Shown here in pieces: positions 8,597 to 16,178 of a DNA stretch of 25,113 bases. Below the pieces are notes generated by a model. The model was not told the origin of the DNA. It was given only the letters and a program-made list of their open reading frames with translations, and searched no databases. The first letter of the stretch is position 1. Each line of letters opens with the position of its first letter. Source of the stretch: Bacilli bacterium (lineage in GTDB: Bacteria; Bacillota_I; Bacilli_A; RFN20; CAG-826). Position numbers and translations under genes: made by a program. The stretch is taken from positions 1-25,113 of the forward strand of contig CAAFZT010000027.1 in the NCBI GenBank assembly GCA_900767605.1, given 5' to 3'.

Positions 8597-8628
8597 ACAA
8601 AAAAAGAAGGTCCTTAGGCCTTCTAAAA
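8597..8628 (-). terminator. Rho-independent terminator behind the Doc gene
   Basis: AGAAGGTCCTTAGGCCTTCT (8605-8624) folds into an 8-bp stem with one G-T pair and a 4-nt loop. Read on the minus strand it is followed by a run of seven T. It lies about 30 bases behind the stop of the Doc toxin gene. Confidence 0.8.
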
Positions 8629-8653
8629 AGAACGAATCGAACATTTCGGGGAA

Positions 8654-9031
8654 TCAAAGTTTTGACTTGACCCAAGTAAGGAAAGATGAATAATCGAGCT
8701 TTCCCGCCGCCAGATTGAGGAACTCCTCAATCATAGTCTCGTCGGAAACCTCAAAACGTACATTATTCGCGCTCAGTCCGAGATACAAAACGGCTGCACC
8801 AACTCTCTTATTGCCGTCAACGAATGGATGATCCATGACCAGACCAAACGAGAGTCTTGCTATCTTATCAACGGCGGTCGGATACAGGTCTTCAGAATCA
8901 AAAGTCTGAAGTGGGGTATTTAAAGCCGATTCCAGCATGCCTTCATCTCGGATTCCGTCGCTTCCGTCGAAATCGGAGATCAGTTTCGAATGAATGTGCA
9001 GGATGTCATCTTTGGAGAAATACAGACTCAT
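8654..9031 (-). CDS. doc: Doc-type (death-on-curing) Fic-fold toxin
   Basis: A 125-residue single-domain Fic-fold protein of the Doc family. Known Doc phosphorylates elongation factor Tu and so blocks translation. The signature HPFVDGNKRVG is intact at 68-78, with the catalytic His68. The N-terminal GIRDEGMLESAL block (26-37) is also typical. Length matches the family. The ATG overlaps the stop of the upstream antitoxin gene by four bases (ATGA), so the two are translationally coupled. The usual partner of Doc is Phd, or a small Fic-inhibiting antitoxin; here it is a RelB/DinJ-type protein. The family assignment is secure; target and activity here are inferred. Confidence 0.93.
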   Translation of the reverse strand: MSLYFSKDDILHIHSKLISDFDGSDGIRDEGMLESALNTPLQTFDSEDLYPTAVDKIARLSFGLVMDHPFVDGNKRVGAAVLYLGLSANNVRFEVSDETMIEEFLNLAAGKLDYSSFLTWVKSKL

Positions 9032-9282
9032 TTTCCCAATTCCTCATAGACCTTGCTATGCTTTTTCTCCGAATCATCCAGCATTTTATCGAGATGGTTT
9101 CTGTCCATATACTGGACACCAACGTTCTTGGCAATTTGAAAAGGGATGGCTTGTTCTCTCAGGGTCTGCTTTGCGAACATGTTGAAGCCCGCGTTCATCG
9201 TGAGCCCGAATTCAGAGAAAAGTTTCTCCAACTTCACCTTGTCATCCGCATCCATTCTGATGGTTACGTTTACACTTGCCAT
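9028..9282 (-). CDS. RelB/DinJ-family antitoxin
   Basis: An 84-residue antitoxin. The N-terminus (NVTIRMDADDKVKLEKLFSE, about 4-23) is the ribbon-helix-helix DNA-binding start typical of RelB/DinJ. FGLTMNAGFNMFAKQ (25-39) is the conserved second helix, and the charged C-terminus would wrap the toxin. GAGGAGA lies 6 nt before the ATG at 9282. It precedes and overlaps the Doc gene, forming a two-gene operon in which the antitoxin presumably represses its own promoter. A -10 with TGn extension is at 9306-9313. The unusual point is the toxin: DinJ-type antitoxins normally pair with YafQ/RelE-type RNases. Confidence 0.92.
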   Translation of the reverse strand: MASVNVTIRMDADDKVKLEKLFSEFGLTMNAGFNMFAKQTLREQAIPFQIAKNVGVQYMDRNHLDKMLDDSEKKHSKVYEELGK

Positions 9283-9305
9283 AAATTGTCTCCTCGTTTT
9301 GGAAT

Positions 9306-9361
9306 ATTATATCAAAAATCTAGAGTAATAGAATGCAAAAAATGTGCTAAATATGTGCAAA
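9306..9361 (-). promoter_or_regulatory. Promoter and possible operator of the antitoxin-toxin operon
   Basis: On the minus strand a perfect -10 TATAAT (9306-9311) carries a TGn extension, with no good -35. Upstream, two direct repeats ATGTGCTAA (9342-9350) and ATGTGCAAA (9353-9361) lie 11 bp apart, one helical turn, and could be antitoxin-binding sites. Confidence 0.55.
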
Positions 9362-9476
9362 TAAACATTTATAGTTTTTCCTTGTATGGATAAAAAAGAG
9401 TAAGAGACAATCCGCATTACCTCACCTTTTCAGCAAAGTCAGCGGGAAAACCCGACACGACGAGAAAGCGGGCGAA

Positions 9477-10406
9477 TCATTCTTCGATTTGTCTTTGTTT
9501 GGCCACTTGTTCAGCCGCCTTTACGGTTTCTATGTATCGCCTCAATCGTTCCATGAGATATTTTGCAAGAAGTTTGAACATTGCTTTGGGGGAGCCGGTT
9601 TCTGCGTAGGAATCGAAGGCTTTGTAATAGGCGTTTCTATCCGTGAATTTGATATCGATGGGAGGATAGCCAAGCTTCATGAGTTCGAGATTAACCAAAA
9701 GGCGACCCGTTCTTCCGTTGCCGTCGATGAACGGATGAATGGATTCAAAACGGAGGTGAAACAAGGCGATTTTGGTTAGAAAATCGTCCTGCGTGTCGGT
9801 TTGATACCAGTTCAAAAGTTCTTGGATTTTCTCGCGAATTAGTAGGGGCTCAGCCGTCTGAGTCTTAGCACCGGAGATGTAGACTGGGACATTGCGATAT
9901 ACACCGCGGTTTTGGACGTCTCTTCCCAAGACTAAGAAATGAATCTGCTTGGTAACCCATTCAGAAAGGGGTTCCTTCTCCTTCACAAGTTGGGAGACAA
10001 AGTCAAACGCCTCTTTGTGGCCAACAACATCCAAATGGTCTTTTAATGGTTTCTTATCAATGGTTAACCCACGGAGAACGAGATCCGTTTCCCGAAGAGT
10101 CAAAGTGTTGCCTTCAATAGCATTAGAATTGTAGGTGTATTCGACAGCAAACTGCTCGTTCAATGCCTTGACTTCGCCCGGAGTAAGGGGGCGAAGCGAA
10201 TCGAGATCCTGCTTTAACTTTGCAATACTTGAAAGGACATTAGTGGTGGATTCCCTCCCGTCGACAGGCTTGTTAGCATCGTCAGGAATTCGCCACGTCT
10301 TTCCCTCTAAAATGGCTCCGTCGATCTTGCCATTATGGCAGAGTACTCTGACACGTCTTTCCGACATTCCCCATTTTTCTGCTGCTTCTTTTGTTCCGAT
10401 ATACAT
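9477..10406 (-). CDS. Fic-family AMP-transferase with N-terminal HTH
   Basis: A 309-residue Fic protein. The catalytic motif HPFIDGNGRTGR (224-235) is complete with His224. An inhibitory-helix motif SNAIEG (94-99, with Glu98) lies on the N-terminal side, as in class II Fic proteins, so it should be self-inhibited. Residues 1-45 (GTKEAAEKWGMSERRVRVLCHNGKI...WRIPDDA) form an excisionase/MerR-like helix-turn-helix, and 60-110 fit the Fic_N region. The start at 10406 has AAAGGA 6 nt upstream. Such proteins transfer AMP from ATP to target proteins; the target here is unknown. The DNA-binding N-terminus plus a repeat array over its promoter (10418-10564) suggests autoregulation. It is transcribed alone; no separate antitoxin gene is next to it. 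Confidence 0.92.
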   Translation of the reverse strand: MYIGTKEAAEKWGMSERRVRVLCHNGKIDGAILEGKTWRIPDDANKPVDGRESTTNVLSSIAKLKQDLDSLRPLTPGEVKALNEQFAVEYTYNSNAIEGNTLTLRETDLVLRGLTIDKKPLKDHLDVVGHKEAFDFVSQLVKEKEPLSEWVTKQIHFLVLGRDVQNRGVYRNVPVYISGAKTQTAEPLLIREKIQELLNWYQTDTQDDFLTKIALFHLRFESIHPFIDGNGRTGRLLVNLELMKLGYPPIDIKFTDRNAYYKAFDSYAETGSPKAMFKLLAKYLMERLRRYIETVKAAEQVAKQRQIEE

Positions 10407-10417
10407 ATATTTTCCTT

Positions 10418-10564
10418 TATCGGAACCATTATAATCCTTTATCGGAACAATATAAACTATCGGAATAACAATTTATTAATTATCGGAACAATCAATAACA
10501 TGGAAAGGGATCCGATAAGAAAGCGTGCCGATTCACTTGCAAAATTAAATTTGGAAATCGGAAC
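10418..10564 (-). promoter_or_regulatory. TATCGGAAC repeat array over the fic promoter
   Basis: Direct copies of TATCGGAAC or near-copies lie at 10418, 10440, 10458 and 10481 (spacings 22, 18, 23). An inverted copy is at 10511-10517 and another imperfect copy at 10557-10564. On the minus strand a perfect -10 TATAAT (10428-10433) lies between the first two copies, so bound protein would block the fic promoter. The natural candidate binder is the HTH of the Fic protein itself. Confidence 0.75.
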
Positions 10565-10567
10565 CTT

Positions 10568-10614
10568 TTCCGTCATACGGAATTTTTATTCGATATTTTT
10601 TCCGTGATACGGAA
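10568..10614. repeat. Two perfect 15-bp palindromes TTCCGTNATACGGAA
   Basis: TTCCGTCATACGGAA (10568-10582) and TTCCGTGATACGGAA (10600-10614) are identical inverted repeats apart from the first spacer base. They are 32 bp apart, about three helical turns, and each is flanked by T-rich DNA. They lie about 30 bases before a 39-codon plus-strand ORF and about 160 bases upstream of the fic start. They differ in sequence from the TATCGGAAC array, though both contain CGGAA. Confidence 0.8.
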
Positions 10615-10644
10615 TTTTTTCATTTAGGAAACATCACATAAACG

Positions 10645-10764
10645 ATGATGAAAAACACCGATCAATCCAACACGGTTAATGATTGGTACCTAGATAAAAA
10701 CGGAACCCCGCAAGGAAGGAAGTTTTCGGCAAAGGACACCCCTTCACGGATTAAAAAGGAGTAA
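10645..10764 (+). CDS. 39-residue hypothetical ORF, possible gene remnant
   Basis: ATGATG at 10645 opens a 39-codon frame ending TAA at 10762-10764. It has an in-frame TAA two codons upstream, so it is not the visible tail of a longer frame here. The product is hydrophilic and basic at its end (NDWYLDKNGTPQGRKFSAK...SRIKKE) and reads more like the C-terminus of a larger protein than a free small protein. The only ribosome-site candidate, AGGAAA at 10626-10631, is 13 nt away. Its interest lies in the palindrome pair directly upstream. Family not recognised; it may be a decayed gene whose operators survive. Confidence 0.35.
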   Translation: MMKNTDQSNTVNDWYLDKNGTPQGRKFSAKDTPSRIKKE

Positions 10765-10815
10765 AACTTTTGTACTGCTCTATCGTTTTGAAAAAAAGCG
10801 CAAACGAAGAAAAGG

Positions 10816-11859
10816 CTAATTTTTTTCTTGTTCTTCCATTCCAGAAGATGCGGTCTTTTGCTCTTTTACAAAATTTTCGGCTTGTTCTTTTGTCTTTTCA
10901 GGGATGTGATAATCTTTTTTCTTTTTCTCTTCTACGACAAAACGCTCATAGTCAAAATCAATGTGATTTTCCAAGAACACGCGATGATATTCTCTCAATA
11001 AATCTCTTTGAACTTGAAAGCGGTCCTCTTCTTTACACTTGGCAACAAGCTTTAAAACCATATTGCTCGATTTGTATTCAGAAACCCCTTTATAGAAAGG
11101 GCCTTCGATAATCTGCGGAATTTTATCTTTGATGGCAGGAAGATTGTCGTTGAGTATTTTTTCCGCCAATTCAACAGGAACGTCGTAGCTTACTTCGCAA
11201 TCAACGGACGCCAAAGAAAGTTCGCGAGAAAGGTTAACGACGTTCTTAATATCCGAATTGTTAATGATTTTGATGTTTCCAGCCGCATCCGTAACCTTCG
11301 TTGCTCTAATTCCGATTTCCGTTATCGTTCCCCTAAAACCATCAATGGAGACAATTTCGCCGACATCGTATTCATTTTCAAAAATAATAAAGACGCCAGC
11401 AATAATATCGGCGATAAGAGATTGGGCGCCAAGACCAATAATAAGGGTGATGACTCCAACCGATTCCCAAATCGCCTTTGTATTCACGCCAAACGCATTT
11501 AACACAAGGAAGAATAAAGCGATTGCGCTTCCATATTTCACCAACCCATCCAATAGCGTAATCACCGTCTTAGCCCGATTAGAACGTTGCATAATGTTTT
11601 TGAAAATGAGTCGGACTAGTTTCGATAACGCAAGGACCAAGGCAATTAAGATTAAGCAATGGATGAAAACTTTATAGTTTTCTTGTAGCATCCCCGGAAC
11701 CAGGCTTAAATCAACGACGTTTTCTTTGGACCATGCTACAAAATCATTCGTTGGTGGAAGAGCCAATTGCAGGATGCACGTTAAAATAAACAGAAAGAAC
11801 ACAAGACCGAGTAAAACGGTTGAAACGATGGTGCCTGCTTTCATTTTTTTCTTTTTCAT
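10816..11859 (-). CDS. MscS-type small-conductance mechanosensitive channel
   Basis: A 347-residue MscS-family channel that releases solutes on hypo-osmotic shock. Helices are at about 11-33, 65-87 and 105-123. The pore helix TM3 at about 128-160 contains the family motif GLGAQSLIADIIAGVFIIFE, followed by the beta domain (YDVGEIVSIDGFRGTITEIGIRAT, 164-187) and the cytoplasmic alpha/beta vestibule to about 300. The last 40 residues are charged (KKKKDYHIPEKTKEQ...) and probably disordered. AAGGAG lies 9 nt before the ATG at 11859. Only 18 bases separate it from the unknown membrane protein upstream, so the two form an operon. Family assignment is secure. Confidence 0.93.
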   Translation of the reverse strand: MKKKKMKAGTIVSTVLLGLVFFLFILTCILQLALPPTNDFVAWSKENVVDLSLVPGMLQENYKVFIHCLILIALVLALSKLVRLIFKNIMQRSNRAKTVITLLDGLVKYGSAIALFFLVLNAFGVNTKAIWESVGVITLIIGLGAQSLIADIIAGVFIIFENEYDVGEIVSIDGFRGTITEIGIRATKVTDAAGNIKIINNSDIKNVVNLSRELSLASVDCEVSYDVPVELAEKILNDNLPAIKDKIPQIIEGPFYKGVSEYKSSNMVLKLVAKCKEEDRFQVQRDLLREYHRVFLENHIDFDYERFVVEEKKKKDYHIPEKTKEQAENFVKEQKTASSGMEEQEKN

Positions 11860-11877
11860 TTTAGGTTTCTCCTTAAA

Positions 11878-14034
11878 TTAAATATTGAAAGAATAGGTTC
11901 TGTATCGAGCGCCTTTCATGGTGCAACCAGCAGAATAAGACTCATAATGGGCATCGTATAAAGTCATGTTTAATTGCATCGTCTTATTCTGGGCGTTTCC
12001 CGGAATTAAAGCGGTATAGGAATTCGCATATTCCGTGTAATCCGTGAAATAATAATAATTCCCATCGATGAGAATTCCATTCTTAATGTAATAGTAAGAA
12101 TCGTTATAGACGATCAGTTTTGTGGAATCGGTTGTTTCATCATAACCCGCCTCCCATCGAACAGGCTGCCTATCCGCTAACTTCAGGTTTCCGGATGGCG
12201 TTTCTTTGCTCATTTGATAAATGACGCTGTCCTTTTCAAAGTTAATGAAATACACGAAACGGTAATCAAACGCAGTCAAATTTTCCATCACGGAATAGGT
12301 ACCCGTTGTTCTGCTATGTTTTGCGTTCAAATATTTAATCTCGCCAGTGCCAGCTTCTTCATGCATCGTTTCGTATATCATCGTATCCAAATAAATATGA
12401 GGATCGGCAGAGGAAAACCCAACTTCCCGATAAAGATTCACCGTATTATCTTCGTTATAAGTAACCACGGAATCACCTGGATTCACACAATTGGAAAAGG
12501 TCGGTTCTTGATAAGCGCTTTTTATTTCACCAAAACTATGAATGGTATAATCTCCAACCTTTCTAAATTCAGTGCCATCCGGAGCAAGAATGGCAACGTT
12601 AAGAATGCCGCCATCGCCGGAAGCAATCTTTTTTAAATAATAGGAATCTTTAAGTTCAAACTTTTCGTTGATGGACCTATCTTCATTGTAGATAGCAATC
12701 GAATAATCATTGGGAAGCAAGTAGTCAAAATCGAAGTTCAAAGGAATGTAATCCGTTACATCAATGAGATTTGCTGTTAACGAAGTGACTTCAAGCCGGT
12801 ATTTCATATCGTAATTTTTACTAACGATGGGTACTTTATGGGTATTCCCATCTAATCGATCGTCATGAAATTCAAGTTCGCCTGTTAAAGTTAAATTCCC
12901 GATTTCTCCCTCATAATCATCAAGAATAATCGTCCCCTCTTTCGTTAAATTCCCAACATTCTTCTCTTTTATCGCGATTCCGTTATCCAAACGAAGATTT
13001 AATTGGAAATTATTCTGTTCGTAAACCGTATCCAAACGATAAGACAACGTAAAATTCTGACCATCAAATCCAAATTCATCAGCAAATGAAAGGAAGGGAA
13101 GGGAGACAACGCTGTAATCTGAGGTCATATATTGCTGCGATACAATTTCTTCGTTTGCAAAATAAGAAATGTCTTTATAGAGCAAATAGAGGTTTTCTCC
13201 ATACGGAACATGCAAGGTGACCGTAGAATCAAAACCTACATATCGATCGAGAATCACACCTTCTTTTGTAATCGCAGAAACTTCGTACTGAAAAATATCA
13301 GGATAGGGGCTTTGATAACCCGTCTCTATTTCCACGGTGTAAGAGTCGCTATCACCAAATTGAATCCTCGCCTCTGTTGGTTTTATTTTTTGATAAGTCC
13401 CTTGATAGCTTTGATCAAACGTGAAAGGAATGACGGGGGAGAAATAAACAACGTTCTCTTCCTCACTTCCGTCGAAGGCAAGAATCTTATAACGATAGGA
13501 TTGAACGCCGTAAAAAACATCGGTGGCGAAGGTAAAATGATTCTCTGCAAAATCTAATTCGCCGTAAAATTCTTCTTCTTTTCCTTCCTCTCCCCATTCT
13601 TCTACTAAAGCGTAATAACGTAAAACGTCTTCGCTTTTTTCCATATCGCCTTCAATAGAGATTTGATGGAAGGAGGAATGGTCGACAAGGGAATCAACAA
13701 GGACGGTCCCAAACGGGCTTTTTGAATTGATTTCTTCGCTTATGCCCGGAACAAACCCCAGGACTGAAGCTGAAATTACGCCGATTACTGTTGTCGCGGC
13801 AATGGTAGGAGCATGCGAAATAAAATGGTCTTTCAATCGATCGTAATTACTAATTTTCTCTTTTTCTTTTCTATCGGGTTCTTTTCCAAGAGAAGATTCG
13901 TCCACTTCAAAATGTTCTTTGGCTTCTTTTGATAATTCTTTGGCTTTGTAATCTTCCGCAGGAAAAAGAGAATACTCATTGCAGGCGTTATCTTCGTTCG
14001 ATGAATAAATCTCGTCCCCCGTTTTGTCTTTCAT
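11878..14034 (-). CDS. Unknown single-pass membrane protein with large extracellular domain
   Basis: A 718-residue protein I do not recognise. Residues 1-72 are highly charged and acidic (cytoplasmic). One hydrophobic helix spans about 74-97 (HAPTIAATTVIGVISASVLGFVPGI). The remaining 620 residues are polar, rich in Tyr, Asp, Glu and Thr, with many alternating beta-strand-like stretches. Segments near 125-185 resemble a fibronectin type III-like sandwich (YRYKILAFDGSEE). With no N-terminal signal, it is a type II (N-in) protein. There is no clear ribosome site; a TATAAA box lies 11 nt before the ATG, so the mRNA may be leaderless. It is followed 18 bases later by mscS, suggesting linked roles at the envelope, but there is no direct evidence for an interaction. 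Cysteines are few, and there is no catalytic motif. Confidence 0.8.
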   Translation of the reverse strand: MKDKTGDEIYSSNEDNACNEYSLFPAEDYKAKELSKEAKEHFEVDESSLGKEPDRKEKEKISNYDRLKDHFISHAPTIAATTVIGVISASVLGFVPGISEEINSKSPFGTVLVDSLVDHSSFHQISIEGDMEKSEDVLRYYALVEEWGEEGKEEEFYGELDFAENHFTFATDVFYGVQSYRYKILAFDGSEEENVVYFSPVIPFTFDQSYQGTYQKIKPTEARIQFGDSDSYTVEIETGYQSPYPDIFQYEVSAITKEGVILDRYVGFDSTVTLHVPYGENLYLLYKDISYFANEEIVSQQYMTSDYSVVSLPFLSFADEFGFDGQNFTLSYRLDTVYEQNNFQLNLRLDNGIAIKEKNVGNLTKEGTIILDDYEGEIGNLTLTGELEFHDDRLDGNTHKVPIVSKNYDMKYRLEVTSLTANLIDVTDYIPLNFDFDYLLPNDYSIAIYNEDRSINEKFELKDSYYLKKIASGDGGILNVAILAPDGTEFRKVGDYTIHSFGEIKSAYQEPTFSNCVNPGDSVVTYNEDNTVNLYREVGFSSADPHIYLDTMIYETMHEEAGTGEIKYLNAKHSRTTGTYSVMENLTAFDYRFVYFINFEKDSVIYQMSKETPSGNLKLADRQPVRWEAGYDETTDSTKLIVYNDSYYYIKNGILIDGNYYYFTDYTEYANSYTALIPGNAQNKTMQLNMTLYDAHYESYSAGCTMKGARYRTYSFNI

Positions 14035-14303
14035 CTTGTCTTTATTTTATAAAAGACGAAAAAGGAACACCATTCTAATTTGTGTCTATTGTCACTTTTA
14101 TTTGCCCCTTATTATCTTACCCATGATGTTGACGATCTAAAAAATGGGCGCTCCTTCTAAAATATTCAACCATGTGAATGAGAACCGGCGAAAAAAGTCA
14201 TGAGAAGATAACGGGACAAAAAGGAAAGGAGACGCAGGAAAGGTGTGGCCTGAAAACACGTTTCATTTCTTTGTTTGATTGGGCTCGACAACGCGAAGAG
14301 CAA
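14035..14303. other. Gene-free stretch upstream of the membrane protein
   Basis: No supported gene. A -10-like TATAAA (minus strand, 14046-14051) sits 11 nt before the membrane-protein ATG. The rest shows no clear RNA gene, repeat or coding signal. A 61-codon minus frame here overlaps the tRNA terminator and lacks a ribosome site. Confidence 0.5.
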
Positions 14304-14340
14304 TAAAAAACCTCCGCTTTCCCTTGGAAGGGCCGGAGGT
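14304..14340 (-). terminator. Rho-independent terminator of tRNA-Leu
   Basis: ACCTCCG (14310-14316) pairs with CGGAGGT (14334-14340), with an inner CCCTT/AAGGG helix. On the minus strand it is followed by six T. It lies 12 bases behind the CCA end of tRNA-Leu. Confidence 0.85.
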
Positions 14341-14352
14341 AAGAAATTCATT

Positions 14353-14437
14353 TGGTGCGGGCAACAGGACTTGAACCTGCACGGAGTTACCCATTAGATC
14401 CTAAGTCTAACGCGTCTGCCAATTTCGCCATGCCCGC
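14353..14437 (-). tRNA. tRNA-Leu (TAG)
   Basis: The 85-nt gene includes the encoded CCA. Acceptor GCGGGCA pairs with TGCCCGC, discriminator A. The anticodon loop CTTAGGA gives TAG. A long variable arm (TGGGTAACTCCG region) marks a class II tRNA. The T-arm GGTTCAAGTCC is canonical. A TATAAT at 14506-14511 (minus strand) is a possible promoter about 70 bases upstream. Confidence 0.95.
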
Positions 14438-14554
14438 ATAACCCGATAACGATGGGTGACCGTCTTTGCGTTATCCGAAGAATATCCGTTTAACAAAGCA
14501 AATCGATTATACTCGGTTCACAGGGATTTCGTAGTACTTTTTCGCGAAAAGAAA

Positions 14555-14581
14555 ACCCTTCGTTTCCTAGAAGCGAAGGGT
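14555..14581 (-). terminator. Strong terminator behind the 51-aa gene
   Basis: ACCCTTCGTTTC (14555-14566) pairs with GAAGCGAAGGGT (14570-14581): a 12-bp stem with one G-T pair and a 3-nt loop. On the minus strand TTTTCTTTT follows. It ends the small gene at 14601-14756 rather than any other reading. Confidence 0.85.
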
Positions 14582-14600
14582 GTCTTTCAAGTCGAATGGG

Positions 14601-14756
14601 TTAGAAATTTCCGTTGTTGATGCCATCCGCGAGGTTGATGCCGTAGCCTTCAGCTACAGAATCAAGGAATTTGCGAACGGGGCGGCGGGAAGACGACTTA
14701 CGCGAGTGCTGGACATGAGTGCTACCAGCAAGGTGCTTTTTGATGAATTCAACCAT
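14601..14756 (-). CDS. Undescribed 51-residue basic small protein
   Basis: An ATG at 14756 opens a 51-codon frame ending TAA at 14601-14603. AAGGAGG is 7 nt upstream, a full-consensus ribosome site, and a strong terminator begins 20 bases after the stop; together they make a complete single-gene transcription unit. The protein has a basic N-terminal half (MVEFIKKHLAG...SRKSSSRRPVRKF) and a neutral-to-acidic C-terminal part with several Gly and Asn (EGYGINLADGINNGNF). No membrane helix, no Cys, no leader-type double glycine. The basic Ser/Arg-rich middle would suit nucleic-acid binding; a signalling or antimicrobial peptide is an alternative. It lies between rarA and tRNA-Leu on the same strand. 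I do not recognise the family. Confidence 0.75.
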   Translation of the reverse strand: MVEFIKKHLAGSTHVQHSRKSSSRRPVRKFLDSVAEGYGINLADGINNGNF

Positions 14757-14802
14757 TGTTATACCTCCTTCTCATTTTGTGATGCATGACCTTTTGGGCC
14801 AT

Positions 14803-14856
14803 TCCCTCGTTTTTGAGGGACACGTACTTTACTTCAATGAAAAGGAAAAACAAGGG
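14803..14856 (-). promoter_or_regulatory. Promoter candidate and leader hairpin of the 51-aa gene
   Basis: On the minus strand TTGTTT and TAAAGT, 16 nt apart, form a weak promoter at about 14829-14856. Just downstream, TCCCTC and GAGGGA (14803-14820) form a 6-bp hairpin with a 6-nt loop in the presumed leader. No T-run follows it, so it is not a terminator; it may stabilise or control the small-gene message. Confidence 0.4.
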
Positions 14857-14883
14857 AAAAGTTTTCAGAAAGCGGTTACAAGA

Positions 14884-16167
14884 TTATTTCTTGGCAGGCT
14901 TTTGGGCCTTTAATTTGGCCAGATTGTTCGACCGCCCCGCTTTCTTTAATTCCTGATAACGGGCATTTAACGCGCGAATATAGGAAGAGGGCGAATTTGG
15001 TTCTTCGATAAAGAATTCCATATCCTTAAAGGGATCGGGCAAATATTGCAACTTTGGCCACACGTCCGGACGATCATAGGGATATTGATCCTCTTCCTTC
15101 ACGTTGACGGGAGTGAGCTTTAGATAGTCTTGAACCACGAAGGGCTGGGTAGATGCGAAATCCATGGCTTTTTTCATGGAATCATCTCCTACGCGAGAAT
15201 GGGGAGACAAGCATAGATCCACGACCGCATCGCCAAGAGGAATCGTAGCTTCAGGGAAACCCACTTGTTCTGCCGCCGCAATGGCTAATTGGGTTCGCAT
15301 CACCGCTTGAGGATTGGCTAAGCCGATATCTTCATAAGCTGCTACAAGCAAACGTCTTTTAATCGAATCCAAATCCTTGGCGACGCAAAGGCGAGCTAAA
15401 TAATAAAGGGCAGCGTTCACATCACATCCACGAATCGATTTTTGGAGGGCGGAAACAGAATCGTAATGTTCCTCATCGTCTTTATCCATGGCGTAATTTG
15501 GAACGTTTTCAATGACGGCTACATCGTCTTTTGTAATGACATCTTTTCCCACGAACTGAACCGATGCTTCTTCTAGCAGGTTTAGGGAGTAACGCATGTC
15601 GCCCCCGCAGAGTTTAGCGATGTAGCGTAAGGCATCTTCATCAAAAGAGCATTTGCCGTTTAGCCCTTCCGGGATTTGAATGGCTCGTTTTAATCCTTGC
15701 ACCACTTCATCTTCACTTAAGGGTTTAACTTCCAATAAGCGACACCGACTTCGAATCGCGCGGTTTAAAGAGATGTAGGGGTTCGCGGTAGTTGCACCAA
15801 TCAAATAGAAAGTTCCATTTTCCACAAAGGGCAAAAGGTAATCCTGTTTGGACTTATCCAAGCGATGAACTTCATCCATGATAAGAATGGTCGGTTTCCA
15901 AATTTTGGCATCTTCTACCGCCTGTTCCATATCCTTCTTAGAGCAGGTAACGGCATTCAGGGAAACATAGTGAATTTTCATCGAGCGAGCATAGGCTTCG
16001 GCGATGGTTGTTTTTCCAGTTCCAGGAGGCCCGAAGAAGATAAAAGAAAACAATGCTTTTTGATCGAGGGACTTCCATAAAAACGATTCCGGCCCAACAA
16101 GGGCGGATTGCCCAACAACATCATCTAACGTTTTCGGGCGAATTCTGAATGCTAAAGGTTCAAACAT
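14884..16167 (-). CDS. rarA: Replication-associated recombination protein A (RarA/MgsA)
   Basis: A 427-residue AAA+ ATPase of the RarA/MgsA/WRNIP1 family that acts at stalled or gapped replication forks. Seen: N-terminal FRIRPKTLDDVVGQSALVG (7-25), Walker A GPPGTGKT (46-53), Walker B ILIMDEVHR (94-102), sensor GATTANP (124-130), arginine finger region RSRC (139-142). The C-terminal tetramerisation domain has CDVNAALYYLARL and the conserved AYEDIGLANP block. Length is normal. The usual Shine-Dalgarno is missing: an extended -10 (TGGTATAAT) ends 11 nt before the ATG, so the message is probably leaderless. Divergent from the 62-residue gene, with which it shares a 57-bp promoter region. Confidence 0.96.
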   Translation of the reverse strand: MFEPLAFRIRPKTLDDVVGQSALVGPESFLWKSLDQKALFSFIFFGPPGTGKTTIAEAYARSMKIHYVSLNAVTCSKKDMEQAVEDAKIWKPTILIMDEVHRLDKSKQDYLLPFVENGTFYLIGATTANPYISLNRAIRSRCRLLEVKPLSEDEVVQGLKRAIQIPEGLNGKCSFDEDALRYIAKLCGGDMRYSLNLLEEASVQFVGKDVITKDDVAVIENVPNYAMDKDDEEHYDSVSALQKSIRGCDVNAALYYLARLCVAKDLDSIKRRLLVAAYEDIGLANPQAVMRTQLAIAAAEQVGFPEATIPLGDAVVDLCLSPHSRVGDDSMKKAMDFASTQPFVVQDYLKLTPVNVKEEDQYPYDRPDVWPKLQYLPDPFKDMEFFIEEPNSPSSYIRALNARYQELKKAGRSNNLAKLKAQKPAKK

Positions 16168-16178
16168 AAGACAACAAA

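Noticed and set aside
9432..9476. CGGGAAAACCCG as terminator of fic
   Set aside because: The stem is only 4 bp and no T-run follows on the minus strand.
10770..11111. 113-codon plus-strand frame
   Set aside because: It is the antisense of the C-terminal part of mscS, without a start signal.
14166..14351. 61-codon minus-strand frame
   Set aside because: It has no ribosome site, overlaps the tRNA-Leu terminator, and its composition is not protein-like.
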